NCBI RefSeq assembly: GCF_000299415.1
Contig: NZ_AMPG01000001.1
Location: 124,001 to 188,000, forward strand
DNA: 64,000 bases
Direction of reading: 5' to 3'
Origin: Candidatus Microthrix parvicella Bio17-1
GTDB lineage: Bacteria > Actinomycetota > Acidimicrobiia > Acidimicrobiales > Microtrichaceae
How positions within the stretch are numbered: position 1 is the stretch's first letter; every line of letters begins with the position of its first letter. Below, in pieces: positions 40,443 to 48,863 of this stretch. The translations under genes were made by a program, and so were the position numbers. The notes beneath the pieces were generated by a model that did not search any database, was not told where the DNA came from, and was given only the letters and a program-made list of their open reading frames with translations.

Positions 40443-41450
40443 TCAGCCCGCTGCGCCGACGATGGCGGCCAGGTCGACCAGACGGTTGGAGTAGCCCCAC
40501 TCGTTGTCATACCAACCCAGCACCTTCACCAGGCTGCCCTGAGTCATGGTCAGCCCGGAGTCGAACGTGCAACTGGCCGCGGTGCCGACGATGTCGGAGG
40601 ACACCAGCGGCTCGGTTGAGTAGTCGAGCACCTTGGACATCGGACCGTCGGTGGCGGCCGCCTCAAAAGCGGCGTTGACCTCGTCGACGGTCACGTCGCG
40701 GCCGACAACCGCCACAAAGTCGGTGATCGAACCGTCGGGAATCGGCACCCGCAGCGAGGTGCCGTCCAGCTTGCCGTCGAGGGCCGACAGCACCAGGCCG
40801 GTCGCCCTGGCGGCACCGGTCGACGTGGGGATGATGTTGACCGCCCCGGCGCGCGCCCGACGAGGGTCGCTGTGTGGGCCGTCGACCATGGACTGGTCGC
40901 CGGTGTAGCCGTGGGTGGTGGTCATCAGGCCGTGCTCCACGCCGAAGGCGTCATCGAGCACCTTGACCATGGGCACAAAGCAGTTGGTGGTGCAACTGGC
41001 GTTGGACACCACCGTGTGCTTGGCCGGATCGAAGGTGTCGTCGTTGACTCCGACGACGAAGGTGGCGTCGGCACCCTTTGCGGGGGCGGAGACAATCACC
41101 CGGGGGGCGCCGCCGTCCAAGTGAGCCGCCGCCGCATCGCGGGTGGCGAAAAAGCCGGTCGACTCGATCACCACGTCGACGCCGAGGTCGCCCCACGGCA
41201 GGTCGGCCGGATTGCGGGTCGAGAGCACCTTCAAGGTGTCACCATCGACGTCGAGGCCATCGTCGGTCACGGTGACCGTGCCCGGGTAGCGACCGTGCAC
41301 CGAGTCACGCTGCAACAGGCCGGCCATGATGTCGAGCGACCCGAGGTCGTTCACGGCGACAAAGTCGACGTCCGCGCCGGACGCCTTGGCGGCACGAAAG
41401 AAGTTCCGTCCGATGCGGCCGAATCCATTGATACCTACTCGAACTGTCAT
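40443..41450 (-). CDS. gap: Glyceraldehyde-3-phosphate dehydrogenase
   Basis: This 335-residue dehydrogenase begins VRVGINGFGRIGRNFFRA (NAD site) and carries the catalytic cysteine in SNASCTTNCFVP (about 150-161). SLRVPIPDGSITDFVA and a C-terminal WYDNEWGYSNRLVDL are also present. The first gene of the glycolytic trio, it follows yvcK after 102 bp in which no whiA is found. Confidence 0.98.
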   Translation of the reverse strand: MTVRVGINGFGRIGRNFFRAAKASGADVDFVAVNDLGSLDIMAGLLQRDSVHGRYPGTVTVTDDGLDVDGDTLKVLSTRNPADLPWGDLGVDVVIESTGFFATRDAAAAHLDGGAPRVIVSAPAKGADATFVVGVNDDTFDPAKHTVVSNASCTTNCFVPMVKVLDDAFGVEHGLMTTTHGYTGDQSMVDGPHSDPRRARAGAVNIIPTSTGAARATGLVLSALDGKLDGTSLRVPIPDGSITDFVAVVGRDVTVDEVNAAFEAAATDGPMSKVLDYSTEPLVSSDIVGTAASCTFDSGLTMTQGSLVKVLGWYDNEWGYSNRLVDLAAIVGAAG

Positions 41451-41552
41451 GTGATTCCCTCGTTGTTGGAGTGCTCCCCGGCGCCATGCCGAGGCGAATA
41501 ATCGGACGCCCAGCGGACGTCCGGTACGTCGGTGATGGGCCCGACGCTGCGC

Positions 41553-42488
41553 CTATGGCACCAGATGGGCGCCAACTCCGCCAGTTTGGACGGACTGCGA
41601 CACCTCCGGGACACGGCCCAACGGTGCCCCGATCAGGCCTGCCAGCGCCTCGGCGAGGCGCTCCGGGTCGTGCACGGCAAGGTTGGTGGCGGTCAGATGC
41701 CCCCCTACGGCGGTGTCCAACCCGGCCACCCCGGCAAGCCGGTCTGGGTCATAGAGCACGGCGTCCGGAGACAGACCATGATCGGTCAGGGCGGCCACGT
41801 GATCGGCAACGTCATAGCCCTCGCTCTCGGCCTCGTGGGAGGCCAGGTTGGCGACGTAGACCACCTGTGCCGTCGATCGTGCCACCGCCCGCCGGATGCC
41901 CGGCACGGCCGCTGCGGCCAGCACCGAGGTGTAGAGGCTTCCCGGCCCCAGGATCACCTGGTCGGCCGTCACAATGGCGTCGACGGCGGCATCGGGGACC
42001 TCCGGGTCGACCGGATCGAAGCCCAACCGCACCAGATCGGTCCTGCCGGCGACCTCCACCTGGCCACGAACCCATCCAGAGGTGGTCTCCCCCAGCAGGG
42101 TCACCGGGCTGACCGCCGCCGGGAGCACCCGGCCCACAGCGCCCAGCGCTTCGCCCAGCGCGTCCAGCACGGCGATGAGATCGCCGTCGCACTCCTGCAT
42201 CATGGCGCCGACGAGCAGGTTGCCTGCGGCATGACCAGCCAGCTCACCGGACGCAAAGCGATGCTCCAGGCCGGCCGCCAGCAGCGACCCGGGGGGAGCG
42301 AGCGCCACCAGGGTTTTACGCAGGTCGCCCGGCACCACGTCCCAGCCCGCCCGCCGCAACCGGCCGGTCGAGCCACCGTCGTCGCCAACGGTCACCACAC
42401 CACAGATGCCGTCCGCGTAGCGTCGCACCGCCCGAAGGGTGGCCGACAGGCCATGGCCACCTCCGATCGCCACCACGTTGAGGGCCAC
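41553..42488 (-). CDS. yvcK: YvcK/CofD-family gluconeogenesis factor
   Basis: YvcK proteins bind UDP-sugars and affect cell-wall growth and carbon use. The 311-residue protein begins LNVVAIGGGHGLSATLRAVR (phosphate-binding loop). VTVGDDGGSTGRLRR, GDLRKTLVAL, ADQVILGPGSLYTSVLA and NLASHEAESEGY follow, all family landmarks. GTG 42488 has GGGAGGG 5 bp upstream and is preferred over the long antisense-like extension. It sits between rapZ and gap. Confidence 0.93.
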   Translation of the reverse strand: MALNVVAIGGGHGLSATLRAVRRYADGICGVVTVGDDGGSTGRLRRAGWDVVPGDLRKTLVALAPPGSLLAAGLEHRFASGELAGHAAGNLLVGAMMQECDGDLIAVLDALGEALGAVGRVLPAAVSPVTLLGETTSGWVRGQVEVAGRTDLVRLGFDPVDPEVPDAAVDAIVTADQVILGPGSLYTSVLAAAAVPGIRRAVARSTAQVVYVANLASHEAESEGYDVADHVAALTDHGLSPDAVLYDPDRLAGVAGLDTAVGGHLTATNLAVHDPERLAEALAGLIGAPLGRVPEVSQSVQTGGVGAHLVP

Positions 42489-42544
42489 TACGACCCTCCC
42501 GCCACAGCGGAGCGACCAGCTGGACGCAACCCTCTTCGCATCCC

Positions 42545-43405
42545 TTACGCATCCAGCTCGCGGTGACGAACGCGAACGGTGTAGCCCTCGGTTCGAAGCC
42601 ACGCCGCAAACCGCTCCGTCATGGCCACCGAGCGATGCTTGCCGCCGGTACATCCCATGGCCAGGTTGAGGTAGGCCCGCCCTTCGTGCAGGTAGCCGGG
42701 AATGGCGGTGGTCAGGAACGAGCGCAGCTGCTCGTAGGCCTGATCGGTGATCGGCTGATCCCTCAACCACCGTTGCACCGCGTCCTCCCGCCCATCGTGA
42801 TCCCGCAGGTCCTCATTCCAATGCGGGTTGGGGAGGAACCGGCAGTCGATCACCAGGTCGGCGTCCCCGGGCACCCCCTTGGGGTAGGCGAAACTCTCGA
42901 CGCTGACCAGCACCTTCGCCTGCCCCTGCTCGGGCGCGTAATCATCGCCCAGCCGGCGTCGCAGGTCGTGCACGCTCATCGACGTGGTGTCGATCACCAG
43001 GTCGGAGGCGACCTTGACCGGCTCCAGATCGCTGCGCTCCGCCTCAATCGCCTCCGACAGGCCTTCTTCAGTCCGCTGCGGATGGCGCCGCCGGGTGCTC
43101 TCATAGCGGCGCACGAGCGTGTCGGTGTCGGCATCCAGGAACATCAACTGCACGTCAGCCCCACCGTCGCGCAGTCCGGAGATGGCATCGAGCAGGCGTT
43201 CGTTCTTCGTCGCCGGACCGACCACCAAGGCGATGCGGTCCAGGTCGCTTCCCGGGAGCTGGGCCAACTCGGCCACCTTGGGCACCAGCGACGGCGGCAG
43301 GTTGTCGATCACAAACCAACCCAGGTCCTCCAGGACGTGCCCCACCTGGGTACGCCCCGCGCCCGACATGCCGGCAACCACGACAAATTGTGCCACGGCC
43401 GTCAC
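42545..43405 (-). CDS. rapZ: RapZ-family nucleotide-binding protein
   Basis: This 286-residue RapZ/YvcJ family member has an N-terminal P-loop written GMSGAGRT, with Arg in place of the Walker lysine as in many actinobacterial RapZ. DLGWFVIDNLPPSLV, the FLDAD segment, and the C-terminal domain motifs GDADLVIDCRFLPNPH and IGCTGGKHRSV-like AMGCTGGKHRSVAM follow. RapZ binds RNA and UDP-GlcNAc in enterics; the actinobacterial role is unclear. GTG 43405 overlaps the methyltransferase stop (GTGA). Confidence 0.93.
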   Translation of the reverse strand: MTAVAQFVVVAGMSGAGRTQVGHVLEDLGWFVIDNLPPSLVPKVAELAQLPGSDLDRIALVVGPATKNERLLDAISGLRDGGADVQLMFLDADTDTLVRRYESTRRRHPQRTEEGLSEAIEAERSDLEPVKVASDLVIDTTSMSVHDLRRRLGDDYAPEQGQAKVLVSVESFAYPKGVPGDADLVIDCRFLPNPHWNEDLRDHDGREDAVQRWLRDQPITDQAYEQLRSFLTTAIPGYLHEGRAYLNLAMGCTGGKHRSVAMTERFAAWLRTEGYTVRVRHRELDA

Positions 43406-44205
43406 GCTAGAGCATCGCCGATCGGCCCGGGACCTCGCTTGAACTGCAGCACCAAAAGCCTTGGGATGGAGGCCGCCTCGGCATACTCCGGCGCCCGGGC
43501 GACAAAACCCGGCGGGGGGGCGGGCTCATCCATTCGCTCCAGGACAAGTCCCGCGTCGATGGCCGTGTTCAGGTAGGACGACAACGGCCGATGGAAGAAC
43601 CTGATGAAGACATCGGGCTCCACCTCCTCCACCGTGTCGGCCTCGGTCAGATAGGCGCCGACACGCCAATACTGCTCGGGTGGCTCCAGAATGTGGTCGT
43701 CGATCCACCCCGAGTCTGGGGTCTGCAACAACGGATGGTTCAACAACAGCAGGAAACGTCCACCGGGGGCGAGTACCCGGGCCACCTCGGCCAGGCCCCG
43801 GCGATACGCCGGGACGTGCTCGAAGACCAGCGACGCCACCACCATCCCCATCGAGGCATCCGCGACCGGAAGGTCCGTGACGCTGGCCTGCGCAAACGCC
43901 ACGCCACGCCCGGGTACAGCGCCTTGGCCGGCCGTCGAACGTCGGCGACCTCGCTGTTTGGCCACGGACAGCTGCGCGCCGGCGGCATCGAGGCCGACCG
44001 CGTCAAGGCCCGCCTTGACCGCCAGCCTGGTGACCTGACCCTCGCCGCAGCCAACGTCCAGCACACAACCCGCCTTCGGGAGGCGCGACTCGATCAACGG
44101 GAGGATCTGCTCGACGTACTCGGGGTCGGCCCCCTCGGTGAACTCGCGTTGCCACCAATCGGCATGCTCGTCCCATGGGTCGAAGCCAAGGCCCGCATTG
44201 TTCAT
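43402..44205 (-). CDS. SAM-dependent methyltransferase
   Basis: This 267-residue class I methyltransferase has SAM motif I VLDVGCGEGQVTRLA (about 48-62), GLDAAGAQLSVA (motif II), LVFEHVPAYRRGLAEVARVLAPGGRFLLLLNHP (motifs III-IV), and a Methyltransf_11 fold. The target is unknown. It overlaps tdk upstream (ATGA) and rapZ downstream (GTGA), so it is embedded in the operon rather than a chance neighbour. Confidence 0.85.
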   Translation of the reverse strand: MNNAGLGFDPWDEHADWWQREFTEGADPEYVEQILPLIESRLPKAGCVLDVGCGEGQVTRLAVKAGLDAVGLDAAGAQLSVAKQRGRRRSTAGQGAVPGRGVAFAQASVTDLPVADASMGMVVASLVFEHVPAYRRGLAEVARVLAPGGRFLLLLNHPLLQTPDSGWIDDHILEPPEQYWRVGAYLTEADTVEEVEPDVFIRFFHRPLSSYLNTAIDAGLVLERMDEPAPPPGFVARAPEYAEAASIPRLLVLQFKRGPGPIGDALA

Positions 44206-44906
44206 GAATCAATCCTCTCGTTCCTCACCAGGTGGTGCGTTTCAGGATCCGGACCCGTCCGGCCTTGAACCCAGTGGGAGCGGCACAGCAGCTCGTAGGT
44301 GACACGGTGCTCGTCCAACTCCATGGAGGTTTGCGCGTCGGGGCCCGATGGAGGGGTGTCCCCCACCACCAACAGATCGCCCTCGTAGATCTGGCGTCCG
44401 TCGATCAGTCGGGCATTGTGTGTGGCCCTCGCCCCGCACCAGCATCTCGCCTCCACCTGCAGCTCCGACCGCTCGTCAGCCAATTCCAGCCAGCGCGCCG
44501 TGGCGGGAAACAATCGACCCTGGAACGAGGTCAACAGCCCAAACGCGTAGACATCGACGCCGTGATCGTCCACCAGGTGGGCCAACTGCTCCACCTGGGT
44601 CTCGTCGTAGAACTGAGCCTCGTCGGCGACCACGTAGGTCACCGGACCGCCGGCCTGGCGTCGCACCGCCCTCGCCGCAGAGCCCTCCGCGTCAGGACCC
44701 AGCACGGCACCCAGGTCCATGCCGGGCGTTACCTCCAATGCCTCGGCCGCCACCCCCAGCCGGGATGACACCTGACCCCCCGAGCGGTCCAGCTTGGTGG
44801 CCAGCACCCCGGTCAGGCCCCGAGCGCGGAGGTTGTGGTGGATCTGGAGCGCCTGGGTGCTCTTGCCCGACCCCATCGTGCCGAAGAAGAACCGCAACTT
44901 GGCCAC
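44202..44906 (-). CDS. tdk: Thymidine kinase
   Basis: This type II thymidine kinase phosphorylates thymidine for salvage. The 234-residue protein starts at GTG 44906 (VAKLRFFFGTMGSGKSTQAL with the P-loop). It has VVADEAQFYDETQVEQLA (the Walker B and DEAQF motif), LTSFQGRLFP (lasso region) and zinc-binding cysteines in EARCWCGA near residues 155-165 and LLCRSHW near the end. A longer frame would overlap the divergent cyclase gene and lacks family sequence. It is translationally coupled to the methyltransferase gene. Confidence 0.93.
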   Translation of the reverse strand: MAKLRFFFGTMGSGKSTQALQIHHNLRARGLTGVLATKLDRSGGQVSSRLGVAAEALEVTPGMDLGAVLGPDAEGSAARAVRRQAGGPVTYVVADEAQFYDETQVEQLAHLVDDHGVDVYAFGLLTSFQGRLFPATARWLELADERSELQVEARCWCGARATHNARLIDGRQIYEGDLLVVGDTPPSGPDAQTSMELDEHRVTYELLCRSHWVQGRTGPDPETHHLVRNERIDS

Positions 44907-45057
44907 CGCCGAACCGTAGTTGGCTGCGGACGGGCCGACGGCGCCGAAGCCACCCACCGTCCCCGCCGACACCGATTCGGCGTGCGGCGAGTGGCCACAG
45001 CGTCCAAGATGGTGCATCGGCACACGATCAGGCTCCGATGGCGGTGAGAAGAACCGG

Positions 45058-47127
45058 ATGGCCTCCCCTCCGGCCGCGCCCCCAACCCCCGGTGCCCTGC
45101 TGCCCGGGGCGCTCCCCGAGATTCCCTCCGTGCCGATGCCCGAGGTGGGGCGTCCTCCGTCGGGGCGCGCCGCCGACGTGACCACCGATGATCCCGAAGC
45201 GGTTGCCCAGTTGGTGGCCTCCGTTCTTGGTGTCCATCCCCCCCGCTGGACCGCGGATCAGTTCGCCGCACGAACCGGCGTGGACGCCACCGTCCTGCTT
45301 CGCATGCGGCGCTCGCTGGGTTTTGCCGATCCACCGGCTGGAGAGCCCGTCTTCTCCGAGGACGACGAGGCAATCGTCGGAGTTATCAACACCGCCATGG
45401 ATGCCGGCGCGATCGACCTCGATCGGCAACTTGCGCTCAACCGGGTGCTCGGCTCGTCCATGTCCAGGGTCGCGTCGGCAGCGATCGCTGCGTTCGTCGA
45501 GGCGCTCGACGCCGAGGACGGCATGGGCACGGCATCCGAGCTGGACGACCTGGACCTGAGCCAGATCATCCAGGCGATGCGGCTGACCCTGCCGATGCTC
45601 GACCGAACCATCGGCCTGGTCTGGCGTCGACACCTGGCGTCGGCCGCACGACGGGCGGTACTGGCGGCCGGCGCTGACGACATCGACACCGGCACCGTCG
45701 TGGTCGGGTTCGCCGATCTGGTCGACTTCACCGAACGTACCGAACAACTCGATGAGACCGACCTGGCCGCCGCCATGGCGCGGTTTGACGACGTGGCCTT
45801 CGACACCGTGTCCGCCCTCGGCGGACGGGTGGTGAAGATGATCGGCGATGAGGTCATGTTCTGTGCCCCCGGCGTCGAATCCGCCGCCGCGATCTGCTGG
45901 CGCCTCATCGACCTGTGCGAGGTGGACGAGGCACTCACCACCCTCCGGGCAGGGTTCGCCTGCGGATCCGCCATCGACCAGGACGGCGACATCATCGGCC
46001 CCGCCGCCAACCTGGCCCACCGTATTTCGTCGCTCGCCCAACCCGGCACCGTGCTCGCACCCGCAGACTTGGCCCCGCCCGAGGAACCGCCCGCCGACGC
46101 CGCCCGTGGAGGCCTGGTTCACCAACCGGGCGACACCACCGGCTATCGCTGGTCGACCATGCGCTTCCCCAGGGACGTGCGCGGCATCGGCACCATGAAG
46201 CTGGCCTCGGTACAACCACAGGTACACGTGCCCGTTCCGGCCACGCCGGAGGAGATCGAGCAGCTGACCCGACTGGGCAATCGGGCCTTCAGCAATGTCC
46301 CAACCGAAGGTTTGGGGGGATGGACCATGCGGCTGGCCGGCGGCGGTCGGCGGCGCGCCAACTCGGTCTCCACGCTCGACCATCCCGGCATCGGCCTGGA
46401 CGACGCACTCCGGTCGCTGAGGTCGCGCTATGAGTCGCTCGGCCTGCCACCCCGGGTGGTGATCACGCCGCTCAGTCAACCGGACGGTCTCGACGCGACG
46501 TTGCAGGCGAAGGGCTGGCGGTCCGAGGCGGTCACCCTGGTGATGGTGGGCGACCTGCGCGAGATTCGTCACCTCTCCGAGCGACGCAGCGCTCGCGTGC
46601 CCCTCATGTCGTATCACCGTCCGTTTCCCTCCTGGAGGGTTGGGTTCGACGATCTGGCCGGCGAGACCGCCGATGCCGATTTGGCGATCATGTACGGCGC
46701 CGGCGAGACCAATCCGATCATCGAGTCCGGGCTGGGATCCCTGCGGCGGGGCCTCCCCCCGCTGGACCTGGGAACGACCGCTCGGCCTCGGCTGTTCGCC
46801 GCCGCGTTGGAAGCAGAGGCCGCTGGAGCCCCCTCGGGCGCCACCCCAGACACCGAGGCCGTCGGCGCCGGCATCGTCGACGGCCCCTGGCTTGGGGTCT
46901 TCTCGATGTGGACCCGGGCCGGCCGACGCCGACGGGGACTGGCGGCTGCGGTGCTGGCCGAGCTGGCCGCCTGGGGCACCCGTGAGGGGTGCCGCCTGGC
47001 CTACCTGCAGGTTGAGGAAACCAACCGCACCGGTCGCAGCGTGTACACCAAGCTTGGTTTCGCCGAGGCCTACCGCTACCACTACCGCACCGCACCGCCG
47101 ACGGAAGGCCCGACAGGAGCACCATGA
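45058..47127 (+). CDS. Class III nucleotide cyclase fused to GNAT acetyltransferase
   Basis: A single 689-residue frame encodes two enzymes. Residues about 45-205 are a helical N-terminal domain like the regulatory part of Mycobacterium Rv1264. Residues about 212-385 are a class III cyclase catalytic domain: metal Asp220 in GFADLVDFT, substrate Lys260 and metal Asp264 in VVKMIGDEVMF, and Asn318/Arg322 in GPAANLAHRI. Residues about 400-680 are a GNAT module of the Rv0428c type: GGWTMRLAGGGRRRANSV, then the acetyl-CoA motif RRRRGLAAAVLAELAAWG and RSVYTKLGFAEAYRYHYR. All key cyclase residues are present. ATG 45058 is chosen, though upstream starts exist (44920). It is coupled by ATGA to an enoyl-CoA hydratase. 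Confidence 0.85.
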   Translation: MASPPAAPPTPGALLPGALPEIPSVPMPEVGRPPSGRAADVTTDDPEAVAQLVASVLGVHPPRWTADQFAARTGVDATVLLRMRRSLGFADPPAGEPVFSEDDEAIVGVINTAMDAGAIDLDRQLALNRVLGSSMSRVASAAIAAFVEALDAEDGMGTASELDDLDLSQIIQAMRLTLPMLDRTIGLVWRRHLASAARRAVLAAGADDIDTGTVVVGFADLVDFTERTEQLDETDLAAAMARFDDVAFDTVSALGGRVVKMIGDEVMFCAPGVESAAAICWRLIDLCEVDEALTTLRAGFACGSAIDQDGDIIGPAANLAHRISSLAQPGTVLAPADLAPPEEPPADAARGGLVHQPGDTTGYRWSTMRFPRDVRGIGTMKLASVQPQVHVPVPATPEEIEQLTRLGNRAFSNVPTEGLGGWTMRLAGGGRRRANSVSTLDHPGIGLDDALRSLRSRYESLGLPPRVVITPLSQPDGLDATLQAKGWRSEAVTLVMVGDLREIRHLSERRSARVPLMSYHRPFPSWRVGFDDLAGETADADLAIMYGAGETNPIIESGLGSLRRGLPPLDLGTTARPRLFAAALEAEAAGAPSGATPDTEAVGAGIVDGPWLGVFSMWTRAGRRRRGLAAAVLAELAAWGTREGCRLAYLQVEETNRTGRSVYTKLGFAEAYRYHYRTAPPTEGPTGAP

Positions 47128-47903
47128 CCGACCGAGTTCGTTTGGAGATCGGCGATGGCATCGCCGTGATCAGCAACGATCACCCCGACAAACACAATGC
47201 GTTCGACGACGAAATGGACGTGGCGCTGTTCGACATCCTGGCAGAGCTGCGAGTGCGTTCCGACGTGCGGGCAGTCGTGTGGCGCGGCGAAGGTGCATCG
47301 TTCTCCTCCGGTCGGGACGTGAGCGCCATCGGCGCAAACACAACGGCATTGACCCACCACCAACTGATGGCTCGCGGTCATCGGGGCATCCAACAGCTCT
47401 TCGACCTGGACGCGCCGATCATCGCAGCGTGCCATGGTTGGACGTTGGGAGGATCATTCCAGCGAGCGTTGCTGTGCGACATTCGTATCGCCTCCACCGG
47501 AGCACGCTTCAGGCTGCCCGAGGTTGGCCACGGGGTCATCCCCGACACGGGCGGCGTGGCCAGGCTGTATCAGATCTGCGGTCCGGGCGTGGTGAGCGAC
47601 CTGGTGCTCACCGGCCGGGTGATGGATGCCGACGAGGCGCTTGCCCACGGGATCGTGTCCCGAGTGGTCTCACCCGAGTCCCTCGACGACACCGCCATGG
47701 AGATGGCCGAGCGCATTGCAGCGGCGCCTGCCGCCACCGTGTCGATGGCCCGCCGGGTGATCGGGCGTCTGGCCGAGCCGCAGATTCGGGCGTCGATGGA
47801 AGACGAATTGATCGGCCAGACCTACATCAACCGGTCCGATGACTTCGCCGAATTTCGAGCGGCTCGCGCCGACGGACGAGCCCCCCGCTACACGGGGAGC
47901 TGA
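47124..47903 (+). CDS. Enoyl-CoA hydratase/isomerase family protein
   Basis: This 259-residue crotonase-fold protein has the first oxyanion region FSSGRDVSAIG (about 60-70) and the second AACHGWTLGGSFQRALLCDIRIA (about 100-122). The RLPEVGHGVIPDTGG segment lies where the catalytic glutamates reside. ATGA overlap joins it to the cyclase-GNAT gene, which puts acyl-CoA metabolism under the same transcript as a signalling/acetylation enzyme. The exact reaction cannot be told. Confidence 0.88.
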   Translation: MTDRVRLEIGDGIAVISNDHPDKHNAFDDEMDVALFDILAELRVRSDVRAVVWRGEGASFSSGRDVSAIGANTTALTHHQLMARGHRGIQQLFDLDAPIIAACHGWTLGGSFQRALLCDIRIASTGARFRLPEVGHGVIPDTGGVARLYQICGPGVVSDLVLTGRVMDADEALAHGIVSRVVSPESLDDTAMEMAERIAAAPAATVSMARRVIGRLAEPQIRASMEDELIGQTYINRSDDFAEFRAARADGRAPRYTGS

Positions 47904-47905
47904 GC

Positions 47906-48805
47906 ATGGCAGAAACACCGGACCAGGTTCAACCTGCCGGTCTTCCCGCACCGCCACCGCTCGGTGCCGCAGCGCTGCCCGGCGGCACCTTCGACGGCTC
48001 GGTGGTGATGGTGACCGGTGGCGGCACCGGCCTCGGCGCCGCCATCGCAGCCGAGTTCGCCAGGCTGGGCGCCGCCCTGGTGGTGGTCAGCCGCAAACCC
48101 GATCACCTCGCCGCCGCGGCCACGGCGCTCGGAGCGATGGGCGCTGAGGTGCTGACCGTGCCCTGCGATATTCGCGACGCCGAGGCGGTGGCCCACGCCT
48201 TCGACGTTGCAACCGAGGCGTTCGGACCACCCGACGTACTGGTCAACAACGCCGCCGCCAACTTTCCCTCACCTGCCGAGGACCTCTCCCCCAACGCCTG
48301 GCGCACGGTGGTCGACATCACGCTCAACGGCACCTATCTGTGCGCTCGTGAATTCGGCCGGCGACACCTGGCGGCGGGGACGCCCGGGTCGATCATCTGC
48401 GTCGGCGCCTCCTACGCCTGGACCGGCGGGCCCGGATTTGCCCACTCGTCAGCCGCCAAGGCAGGGGTGAAGAACCTGGTGGAGACCCTCGCCGTCGAGT
48501 GGGGGCCATTCGGCATCCAGGTCAACGGCCTGGTTCCAGGCCTCATGCCACACGACGACATGACGCTCGACATTCGCACCAACCTCGACCGCAACGAGGC
48601 CCGAGGCCGCAGCCAGCCCGCACTCCGATTGGGCGAACCCCGCGAGCTCGGTTGGGCCGCAACCTTCCTGGCATCGCCCTACGGTCGCTTCATCTCCGGT
48701 CACTCCCTCGCAGTCGACGGTGCCAACTGGCAACGACGCCACCTGACCAACCCCGATGTGGTCACCGTTCGAGAGCAACTTGGTCGAGACCCCTTCCAGC
48801 CGTAG
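47906..48805 (+). CDS. SDR of 2,4-dienoyl-CoA reductase type
   Basis: The 299-residue SDR has the NADP motif VTGGGTGLGAAIAAEFARLG (about 35-54), followed by SRKP after beta strand 2, which favours NADPH. NNAAANFP is present, and HSSAAKAGV replaces the usual YxxxK with SxxxK. This loss of the tyrosine is typical of dienoyl-CoA reductases, where another residue does the chemistry. It starts 2 bp after the enoyl-CoA hydratase stop, consistent with unsaturated fatty-acid oxidation. Confidence 0.85.
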   Translation: MAETPDQVQPAGLPAPPPLGAAALPGGTFDGSVVMVTGGGTGLGAAIAAEFARLGAALVVVSRKPDHLAAAATALGAMGAEVLTVPCDIRDAEAVAHAFDVATEAFGPPDVLVNNAAANFPSPAEDLSPNAWRTVVDITLNGTYLCAREFGRRHLAAGTPGSIICVGASYAWTGGPGFAHSSAAKAGVKNLVETLAVEWGPFGIQVNGLVPGLMPHDDMTLDIRTNLDRNEARGRSQPALRLGEPRELGWAATFLASPYGRFISGHSLAVDGANWQRRHLTNPDVVTVREQLGRDPFQP

Positions 48806-48863
48806 TCGGCGCCGGTACGCCGATTGACCACGGCGTGAGGTTGCAACATCTATCGTCGGGACG

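Noticed and set aside
42545-43405. RapZ P-loop with Arg instead of Lys as a sign of lost function
   Set aside because: The GAGR form is common in actinobacterial RapZ proteins, so it is a lineage feature rather than damage.
45028-47082. Minus-strand open frame of 684 codons opposite the cyclase-GNAT gene
   Set aside because: It is a composition-driven shadow with no recognisable domain. The plus-strand frame has complete cyclase and GNAT motifs.
47906-48805. SDR lacking the YxxxK tyrosine as a broken enzyme
   Set aside because: Dienoyl-CoA reductases normally have Ser at this position, and the genomic context (enoyl-CoA hydratase) agrees with that subfamily.
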